Origin: Beroe ovata
Lineage: Eukaryota > Ctenophora > Nuda > Beroida > Beroidae
Assembly (NCBI GenBank): GCA_946803715.1
Contig: CAMPET010000168.1
Location: 97,091 to 130,729 of the forward strand
DNA: 33,639 nucleotides
Reading direction: 5' to 3'
Part shown: positions 1 through 12,224 of the stretch, piece after piece
Layout of the letters: each line of letters opens with the position of its first letter
Numbering within the stretch: the stretch's first letter is position 1
Translations under genes and position numbers: made by a program
The notes under the pieces: model-generated
Database searches by the model: none
Seen by the model: the letters and a program-made list of their open reading frames with translations, nothing else
What the model was told of the DNA's origin: nothing

Positions 1-62
1 CACACACACACACACGCACACATACACACACACGCACACACACACACACACAAACACACGCA
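1..62. repeat. CA-rich microsatellite
   Basis: Nearly pure CA dinucleotide repeat with scattered G and T interruptions at the left edge of the window. If SMC3 extends left as expected, it lies in or beyond an SMC3 intron. No coding content is seen here. Confidence 0.9.
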
Positions 63-543
63 CACTGTGTCTACCTTGGCCTCTTCTTTCTCCCTGAGCA
101 GACGTTGTAGCACAAATACACAACTAGTGATGCTGCAGTGATGCTGCAGGCTAGCGCTATAGCTACTATAGTGCGAGTTTCCATAGCCTCAGCAACAATG
201 TAGCAACAACAAAATCTACCTCAAATAAGAGAGATGAGCGAAAAACTCGAATAAGCGATGAGAACCGGATGAGAGCTACCAAAAGTCGAAAGTTTGAAAC
301 AAACTCGATACAAAATGCTCTAATCTGCGAGGAAGATTCAACGGGCTCCATGTAACAAGAGAATTGAATTACCAAAGTGGTCCAGGAACGATATTTAAAT
401 CCATCACATTCTTGCTCAATCAATTTTAAATACTCCGTGTGAAATACGTCATAGTCTGGAGCCATGAAATTATGCAGGTAGTATTCACGACTCCCCCAAT
501 CCTAATTTTCAGTATTATAGTTCCCAATTTTTATCATTTTCAG

Positions 544-4146
<3,603 letters not shown>

Positions 4147-4159
4147 ATAACACAACAAT

Positions 4160-4380
4160 GTCGCGACAACATAGCGTTGCCATGACGAGATGGTATCGCT
4201 ATGACGAGTTAAGTGTTACCATCACGAGATGGTATCGCTATGACGACAGCGTTGCCATGACAAGATGGTATTGCTATGACGACAGCGTTACCATGACAAG
4301 ATGGTATCGCAATGACGAGTTAAGTGTTGCCATGACGAGATGGTATCATTATGACGAGTTGGTATCGCTATGGCGTCGTT
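4160..4380. repeat. Minisatellite of 36-39 bp units just after the SMC3 stop codon
   Basis: About five imperfect copies of a unit with core TTGCCATGACGAGATGG followed by TATCGCTATGACGA, alternating with and without the short insert GTTAA. The unit length is a multiple of three, so the + strand stays open for 77 codons and would read as a 12-13 residue repeat built on SVAMTRWYRYD. It starts 14 bp after the SMC3 TAG, probably in the 3' UTR or flanking DNA. The open frame is best explained by the repeat period, not by selection on a protein. Confidence 0.85.
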
Positions 4381-4390
4381 ATCGCAATTG

Positions 4391-5530
4391 AGACTGGTAA
4401 AAACTATCGTACACTTGGCATGAAATGGCACCAATATGGTCGTGCCCCTGCCTCCCCTGGTCAAAGTTAAACCCCTTAATTCTTAACAAACACTTAAATA
4501 TCTTTATCTTTAATAACGGTTAATTTTAATCAACTTATAATATAGAGTAAGCGCTGATACCGTTCTTGATTCCACGCAAAACTCAAAGAATTTTGGACAT
4601 CATAGCGAGAATGGTTAAACAATGAATCATATTCCAACTTCATCATACTCTATAGTTATGAAAATGAATGCGAAGATAGACTTCAGGGAAGCAAGATAGC
4701 CCCAAAATTCCTATCTTATTTGATTCAGCGTCCAAAAATACATGGTAATCAATGTCTTCTCTGTGAAAATCAATCAAAAAATTCGTCTTGAATTTTCTTT
4801 AAAAACTGGGCTTGAAATCACTCTAAAAATCATGCCTCAGAGAAGCGAGATAGCCTCGAAATTCGAGTCTTAATCGATTCAGCGCCCAAAAATACATAGA
4901 AATCAATGTCGTTTCTGTGAAAATCGAACAAAAAATATGTTCTTCATTTTTTGAATGGAAAACTGGTTGTAGTCTGGAGAATCATACCCAAACTCTTGGC
5001 AGAGAGAATCACCCAACAATTTTTTAACATGGATTGACGTGTTTCTGGCATATTTTTGACCGTAGATCACGAATCTGATGGAATTTTGGTGCCATCTGAG
5101 CGAGGAAATGGCGAAACAATGGAGCGTATACCAGCTTGATCACATCGTTCTGGATTTGGATGCCAAATTATGCTTAAGGGAAGCAGAATGGCCTCGGAAT
5201 TCCAGTCTTACTCGATTCAGCGTCCAAAAATAACGAAATTAACGTCGCTCCTGTGACAATCAGCTAAAAATTATTTCCGCCATTTTATGCGTCATAGATA
5301 TGAATGGAAAACTGGTTGGAGTCATGAATTACCATCACAGACTCTTGGCCTCAAAGTCACTCAAAAAGTCTCGCTCTTTGGAGACATGAAAAGATGTGTA
5401 TCCGGCATGTTTTGGGGCTATTTCATCTCGAAGCGAAACAATAGATCGTATACCAGCTTGATCATAGTCTAAGTTTTTGAGTATAAATGCTGCGCGAAGC
5501 AAAATAACCCCGAAATTCCTGATTCTAGCT
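4391..5530. repeat. Degenerate tandem repeat, unit about 320-340 bp, block 1 (from about 4560)
   Basis: No gene is seen here. From about 4560 the sequence is built from diverged copies of one unit. The word GATTCAGCG starts at 4721, 4876 and 5214. GTATACCAGCTTGATCA occurs near 5126 and 5448. TTCAGGGAAGCAAGATAGCC-like and TGTGAAAATC-like segments recur between them. The same words in the same order occur in RIBC2 intron 3 (20400-21360), so this is a dispersed family. The spacing 4721-4876 implies one internally deleted copy. No reverse transcriptase or transposase frame is visible. Bases 4391-4560 are unremarkable. Confidence 0.8.
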
Positions 5531-5890
5531 GTAGATAAACGATTGTGTTATGGAATCATAGACGGGTAAAAGGCAGTAGAATCTATTCAGTGTTGTGACA
5601 GGAAAAAGTGGTTTTAGCTTTCAACCAATGCTTCATGCTCCCTCAACATTTATAGTGATAATTGATAGTGAGCAATCGTTCGCTCGCTAGTAGGTTATTT
5701 AAACAATTCCATGCTTTATAAACATACTTTGTTAACAATTCCATACTTTTATTGTTACCGCATACATACACTGTGTTTCATTTCTCAAACAGTGATAACG
5801 CTACGCACACATACGCGTATAGGTAGGGGACACGCCCTTAGTATAACGGGAATTCATGGCTTCTGATTGGTGCTCAGTGTGTAGATGACG
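5531..5890. other. Intergenic DNA with the poly(A) signal of the minus-strand gene
   Basis: TTTATT at 5747-5752, which is AATAAA on the minus strand, lies 139 bp beyond the stop codon of the receptor-like gene and is its likely poly(A) signal. I see nothing else in the stretch. Confidence 0.55.
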
Positions 5891-8800
5891 TCATCGCTTT
5901 CTGATGATAAGTGGGGCCGGAATCGTGTCGTACCGTCTTCGTCTGTGTACGTCTGCAAAGAGTGGTGTCAGCGTTACATAAACTGGTGAATCCATGGTTA
6001 AGGTTTGCTGTGATGTGCCGACTACCTCTTGATGTATTTTCTTGTAGGGTTTTCCTCTGCTGTTCGATGCCATATCTTCATAGAGATCCCTCGGTTCCCC
6101 CTCATACTCCATTATAGCATACGCCTGCAATAGTCACTCTGAGTTATGAGCGTCCATTATATTTATAACAGACTTTCCAGGATAGGGGAGGTCATGACCC
6201 GAATACCGATCAAACGGTCATTCATTGGGGATTTGCGGAGTATAGTTTCACAGAAATCCCCCAGGCCCCCCAAGAGAAGTAGGATTAGCCCGTATGAATT
6301 TCCACAGTTTGTGTATGTGAACTCATATACGGGTTTAACGCAGTACACAGTATGCGTTGAGTAAAACGGCACCCACATTTTCTGTGTAAGAGTAGGCCTG
6401 ATCGTTTTCCTCATCTCTCACTTCCAGTTTAAACTCCTCTGCCCAGTTGTCTATATCACTCACCTGACGTTGTGTTAGACTCGTTACACCTCATGACGAC
6501 CCTTGTTACCCGCCCCCCACTACCAATCGTAACACTCATTCACATTGCAGAAACATTACGTGCTCGAGTATGGAAATACGCGAGTTCCCCCTTTTGAATT
6601 TGATGCACACTGACACACTCACAGGAATGAGCGAATTAAAACTCACAACACTCACCAAATCCGAAAGTTCATCGAACTCTTTCTGTGCAGCTGGTGACAG
6701 TGCTGTCAACAGCTTGTTAACAGCAAGCTCCCCTGTCACCGGTTTGTTAACAGCCAGTTCACTCAGCTCCTCCGTAACTCTGATGCTAGACGCCGCTCCA
6801 CTCATCTCCCCATTCATCACTGCCGCATCAATCGATAACCCTCTCTCTAATTCATTCCTTGCTGCGATGATGTCGTCCAGACTCGGATCTTGTTCTGATC
6901 CCACTGATTCTTCACCCCCTGATCTGGATATGGTCGATGCTTTGCCGTTGGACGAGTTCATATTGGCTGAGTCTTTACCATCATCGAAAGTGGATCTAGC
7001 CTGTGTCCCTGAACTCTCCTCACTGAGAGTTGACTCTTTCCTCTTTGCACTCACAGTATCCATATGGGCTGTTGAGCCTGATGTTTGGTTGGCTTCCTCT
7101 TTCCCATCTTCATCGGAAATAAGGTTTTTCTCCATGACATTGACAACAACAGGTGTTTTAGTGGTTGTTAGGGTGGCGTATCGCTGAGTTGGCGCTGTTT
7201 GTATCTTCTCGTTTGTCCCTAGTGGCTCCAATGACGAATATAAGTTGGGTGTCTTGCCCATGTCTTGTGGATTTGGGAGCAGCTCAGGTTGGTCTCTAGG
7301 CACGGGGGGCGGAGGTGGAATACTGAGAATTGGTGGCTCAGGTGGAGGTGGAATATTGAGGATTGGTGGCTCAGGTGGAGGCGGAATATTGAGGATTGGG
7401 GGTACTTGAGGAGTCGAGACTGTATTGATGTCCGTCACTGAAACAGTGGATCTCCTCTCTGTGAAGAGGGTGGTCGGGGGTGGTTCTATGAATTCCACTT
7501 CCTCGTAAGGGTTAATTTCCGCTTTTTCTCCTTCTTCACCATTTTCCTTCTCACCCTCTTCTACGTTATCCTGGGGTATTTATTTGTCGTTTCATTCGAT
7601 TACGAACATAGCTTTGTCATTTGGGAAATCCAAGCATCTTATCAATCCTGATCGATATTACCCGAGGATTGTCAATTTTGCTTCCTCCTGGTTTCTTCTG
7701 ATCTTTCTGCATGTCTGTTTCTTCTGTTGGGAGTCCTTGTACCAATTCTTCGGGGAAATTGTGCCGAATGCTGCAAAAATCCCAAATCATCAACTCATTT
7801 CTATCTTATCATCCCTTTCTACATACTAACAGAGTACCAGTCATTTAACTTTCATAGCTCCGAAACATTGTTCATTGGTTTCAAGTGATGTCCCCCTCAC
7901 CTTATGTCATCCTTGTTTGAAAACCTCCACGGAACAACTGTCACTCTCTTATTGTACTTATTGTACCGCCACATGAAGTAATCTGTGGAGAGATTGACAC
8001 CAAGGCGACACGCACACACACACTCGTCACACACACACACACACACACACACTCGTCACAGACACATGGCAGTGACCAGGACATTGACCAGTGATTAAGC
8101 ACCACCATGTGAACGAACTGACACACACACACACGATCGATGTACATGTGACACAATGATCGCGATGACACCACATGTCAAACTCAAATCGTGGCACTGG
8201 CACACACTCAGGCTAATGACATGTCCCGAGTGAGTGAGACATTATTGACACAGATCATATAAGGCGCTACTGTTCTTGACACCACTATTGTGATGTATTG
8301 AGGTTCGTGACACTTACCTTCTTCATTCCAGTTCTTCTTGTCAGCAGTTCGGGTCAAAATAAGGGTTGCTATCCCCCCTAAAATGTGAACCACGGCCCCC
8401 ACTAGCATATACCACAGATAGTTTGCTCTGTTAATAACTGCGAGATATACTCAATATTCTACACGACAATAATATGATATGGCCCTTTTCAATTTCTGAT
8501 GGGGGAACAAAATGAGAGAAAAACTTTGAAAAGTGGGTTTCAAGTTTTCCAGCAAGTTACCATAAGTGGAGGAGTTGTTAGAGGGATCAGATTTGACACA
8601 GATCGTGTGACTGGTGTCCACCATGCCTCCATCACAGGGGAGGCAATGTGAGCTCCCGACTTCGGCCGTGTATTCTCCCTCACCACACTGTACACACTCC
8701 AACCCATCACTCGAGAAATACCCTGAGGCAGGGTCAGTCATCAGGGAGGGGGGGCTCTCCAGTTTCATCTTCCTAATCCTATAGTTTCATCGCCCCTTTA

Positions 8801-11336
8801 TACGATGAAACTTCTCTATTCTAGGACAACATCTTACACACATCAACAGCTATGCAACACTGCACAAGCAACCTGTTTTACAGTCATCACATTGTCCCGT
8901 AAAGTTGGCATGCTGCCCAATATCGCACACAATCTTCACGCAGTTAGGGAATGGGCGTGGCTCCCACCCCAGATCCCAAGTACAAGTGATAGTCCCTGTT
9001 TGTGGCTTGTATCTACCGTCCCTGCACTCCACTGTCAACTGCAGACGTTCATTGATAGCTCTAACTTGTGTGAAAAAGGGGTGGGGGGAGAGGGGCCGTC
9101 ACAATCATATACGGGGAGGGGTATGGAAAAGATGACAACGGTCAAACACGAGCAAAGAGGTGACGACGTATGTGACGGCCCAACCCCTCTTACTGACCAG
9201 TGACTGACCAGGGACCAGTGACTGACCAGTGACCAGTGACTGACAATGACCACTGCGAACAATGATATATTGTGTTGTTGAATTCACCTCGATAAGCTGG
9301 TAGTATTCTCCAGTAGCAAGATCACTCAACACTAGTTCAGATCCCAATTCAGGCGGGGAACAAGATGCTGCAATGGTGACGTCATCAATAATCAGCGTTG
9401 TCATGGAAACTGAACAGTAAAGTGTGACTATGGTTCTTGACTAACGTCTCATTTCGTTCTTGTAGTTGAGGTTGCTAACGAGACTGTTATTTCTCAGGGT
9501 TGTGTCTGCAAAGTTTAGGACGATGTTTTCAAAATCAACTGCTTCAACTTCACATCCTTCCAATATCTCTTCAGAGCCTTGGACTGCTCTGGTAAGTTTC
9601 GTTTTAGTGTCATTTTAGCGAGGCGAATGGTTGAGAGGATCTTTTAATCAGTTGAATACTCTTACTGTCATCAGATATGCATCTTGTAGTGTTTCAATTT
9701 CAAATTCATAATTGATAGCAATTCTAGGTTGTCCGATCTCTTCAATCTCACATTTTCAGTGAAGTATTAAGATGAGAAACACGGAGGTCGACAGCATCGG
9801 TGCTGACAGAAATGGGACTCGTGTTATTGCATGGTGACACTAATCTGACAACAAGATCCCCCTGTTCACTGTTAACTGTCAGCACAGTCATGTTATCAGC
9901 TGAGGTAATGAGGAATCAATAGCGTTAATACTCATTCAGTGGGGAATTGCCGAAATAAGCACCGTACCCCTACCAGTGCCATTGGATAGTTCAATTGTTA
10001 GTGTGTCTTTGCTACTGTCTGGCATCCAGTTGATAAAAAGATCCTTAGACTTCAAATTAACCACTTTTGATAATGCGTCCTTCACTTCAATCCAACCTGA
10101 AAATATCACCATGAAGGTAACTACAGTGTATCACAATGGCAACTATCAGTTAATCACCATGGTAACTATCAATGTATCTCCAATGTAACTATCAATGTAT
10201 CTCCATGGTTACTATCAGTGTAACACCATGGTTACTATCAGTGTATCACCATGGTTACTATCAGTGTAACACCATGGTAACTATCAGTGTATCACCATGG
10301 ATACTATCAGTGTATAACCATGGTGACTATCAGTGTATCACCATGGTTACTATCAATGTATCTCCATGGTAACTATCAGTGTATCACCATGGTAAGTATC
10401 AGTGTAACACCATGATTACTATCAGTGTATCACTATGGTTACTATCACTGTATCACCATGATTACTATCAGTGTATCACCATGGTTACTATCAGTGAATC
10501 ACCATGGTTACTACCAGTAAATCATGATATACCTGAATCAATATCTTCAGTCCTTATAGCGCATGCATCAGTGTAGTCGTTGACTGTGATATTGTAGATT
10601 TGTGCTGCTTCAGTGGGTAAATCATGGTAGTATCGAGCTAGAGCTTCATAAGAGACATTCCCACACAAAATCTCCAGTTTTTCCTTGCTGAGGATTGCTG
10701 AAAAGTCCTCATTACACCCATCTATAAGGTATTTCTGGTAGTAGACGTTTTGTGGATCTTGCTGTCGTGTCCAACAAGCCATGGTATCCAAACACTGGAA
10801 CTGCATTTTGTCTCCAGCAACTAAATTCCATATCATCCTACGGAAAGAATAAAAACCACCAGGCTGGAATTCTTCAAGTGAATTTGAATTTGGGAGAGCT
10901 TCGCATCTCATGATATCTCACCTTTTTTCATCGGAAGATGATATTTCTATCTTCCCTGCTTTGACTCGCCCATCGGAGATCTGTGTTTGATTCTCGGAAC
11001 ATCTTATCTGGAAGTTGGACTGATCCAGGTCAATATCCGTGTATATTGTTTCCATTCCATTTCCGTAAGAGAAGTCCTTGTTCCAACTCACCCCATCGCC
11101 CTATGTGATTGATAATGTACCAGTCATTCGCCCGTTACACTTCGTGACAGTTTGTAAGATCGTTACAGTTCGTTAACACGTAACACCTTCACAAGGAACA
11201 CCTTGATCTTCAATTGCACCAATGTGAAGAATGTGCATCTGAAAAAACTCACCGTTTTAGCTGGAATGTAAGTGACTGAAAAGACTTTGTAAAGTACAAG
11301 TAGTAAGAAAAGTATACGAAATAGAAGAGGATTCAT
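5891..11336 (-). CDS. Predicted type I single-pass receptor-like protein: Cys-rich ectodomain, Pro/Tyr-motif cytoplasmic tail (about 15 exons)
   Basis: Exons in transcript order: 11336-11253, 11100-10922, 10837-10533, 10096-9974, 9899-9752, 9588-9446, 9409-9288, 9038-8873, 8722-8561, 8437-8318, 7983-7901, 7770-7662, 7570-6656, 6463-6422, 6124-5891. Joins keep frame except at 7901-7983, where a TGA lies in frame. The model is about 977 residues. It starts with a signal peptide (MNPLLFRILFLLLVLYKVFS). The ectodomain has several N-glycosylation sites. Exon 8 holds a CCP/sushi-like segment, and exons 8-9 an ephrin-receptor-like Cys-rich module (CVQCGEGEYTAEVG, then further CxxC spacing). A transmembrane helix YLWYMLVGAVVHILGGIATL (about 483-506) is followed by a basic juxtamembrane segment. 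The tail has a repeated PPILNIPPPPEP and the tyrosine motifs NPYEEVEF, NLYSSLEP, RDLYEDM and SPVYVTL, which resemble SH2 and SH3 docking sites. I do not recognise the family. The last two exons and exon 11 are the least certain. Confidence 0.72.
8009..8060. repeat. CA microsatellite with GTCACACACA interruptions
   Basis: CA repeat with CTCGTCAC interruptions in the intron between the transmembrane exon (8318-8437) and the juxtamembrane exon (7901-7983) of the minus-strand receptor-like gene. It probably has no coding role. Confidence 0.85.
9190..9245. repeat. Short tandem repeat of CTGACCAGTGAC-type units
   Basis: Several copies of a 7-12 bp unit related to GACTGACCAGTGACCAG, in the intron between receptor exons 9288-9409 and 8873-9038. 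It is not used in the gene model. Confidence 0.75.
10105..10530. repeat. 24-bp minisatellite, about 17 copies, in a receptor-gene intron
   Basis: Tandem array with a unit close to ATCACCATGGTTACTATCAG plus TGTA, 24 bp, varying at a few positions (GGTTAC or GGTAAC, GTATC or GTAAC). It fills almost the whole intron between exons 10533-10837 and 9974-10096 of the minus-strand receptor-like gene. Each unit contains the palindromic core CCATGG flanked by GTTAC/GTAAC arms. Translated frames across it are artefacts of the period. Confidence 0.92.
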
Positions 11337-12224
11337 TTTAACTGAAAAACTTGACTGTCAGTGTGAAAAGTGGTTTCGATTGAGTGTACTTCCCCTGTGT
11401 GCGAGGTATGTGCACCACCTAGCTTGTTGTTCTGATGACGCAGAAGTGCTACTATCAGTCCAAGTATCAGGTTGAGTACAGATCCCCAGTTCCGCGATAA
11501 ATTCGTAGGAGTAAACTTGTTCTGTATGATATGATATTACACGTGGAATCGAAGTTCCAAATATTCCACTCGGACAGGAACACGTGCTAAACGGTATCAA
11601 ATACTTCCTGTCACATTATCAAGAACAGGCTAGTCCACTATGACCACCTATGACACCCCTTACTGTCACCATTCACTGTCAACACTATGACACCACTCAC
11701 TGTCAACACCATGACACCACTACGACACCATTATGACACCATTCACTGTCAACACCATGACACCACTATGACACAACTTACTGTCACCAGTATCTGCTAC
11801 CATTGTTATTAACATTGCCACCTGTGACACCGGCTTGTGTTGACAAGGATGTCATTGCTTCCTGCTGGTAATTCACCACACGCTGCCGTTTCGCTGACAC
11901 CGCATCATTTCCTTTACATGATACACTGAAATTCGGTTAATATTCTCTTCTGCAACACACTCTGTTATGGTATGCTGCTTTTTGTAAAGGGAAAACTATG
12001 AAACGCAAAAACAGGGTCCTCGAATTTCAGCGTTATCTCCATTCGTTTTATTTTCTAGTGTCACTTCGCTTCCTTGTCGAGTGTCACATCGTTTCACGCT
12101 GGATTTTGCAAACTTTAAAAAGACCTATGCTCCACATTTAGCATCAGCTTAACCTTTCTTTCAACAATATTCCCATCTGCCTTAGCAGATTGAGAATGAT
12201 GAGAATTGTTTACCCAGGTAAATA
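11337..12224. promoter_or_regulatory. Divergent intergenic region between the receptor-like gene and the GH35 gene, with a minisatellite at 11640-11790
   Basis: The two start codons (11336 on minus, 12225 on plus) face away from each other across 888 bp, so both promoters should lie here. The part 11640-11790 is an imperfect tandem repeat of TGACACCA, CTGTCAACA and TATGACACC units. No TATA box or other core element stands out. Frames within 11358-11600 on the minus strand lack recognisable content. The assignment as a shared promoter region rests only on orientation. Confidence 0.5.

Noticed and set aside
77-465. Minus-strand 99-codon frame (166-465, starting MAPDYDVFHTEYLKLIEQE) and a small downstream exon-like segment (LQRLLREKEEAK, about 77-125) with a GTAGAC donor
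   Set aside because: The frame looks protein-like at its start, but no family is recognised, the candidate donor (phase 0) and acceptor (phase 2) do not match, and it lies in the presumed SMC3 intron. It could be the first exon of a third nested gene running off the left edge, but support is too weak to annotate.
6163-6414. Minus-strand 83-codon frame between the last two receptor exons
   Set aside because: A hydrophobic stretch (GLILLLLGGLG) hints at coding, but no acceptor/donor pair joins it in phase with exons 6422-6463 and 5891-6124. An alternative 3' end of the receptor gene cannot be excluded.
6570-7187. Plus-strand 205-codon open frame
   Set aside because: It is the antisense shadow of the Ser/Thr/Pro-rich receptor tail exon (6656-7570, minus), which has matching splice sites and phase on both sides.
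8451-8560. Possible extra exon between the ephrin-receptor-like exon and the transmembrane exon
   Set aside because: Direct joining of 8561 to 8437 keeps phase with a good acceptor (TATCTCGCAG), so no additional exon is required.
10172-10576. Plus-strand frames of 65-66 codons rich in YHHGYYQC-type repeats
   Set aside because: They are created by the 24-bp minisatellite, whose period is a multiple of three, within an intron of the minus-strand gene.
11358-11600. Minus-strand 80-codon frame upstream of the receptor start
   Set aside because: No signal peptide, no phase-compatible junction to the receptor exons, and the ATG at 11336 with its own signal peptide explains the start better.
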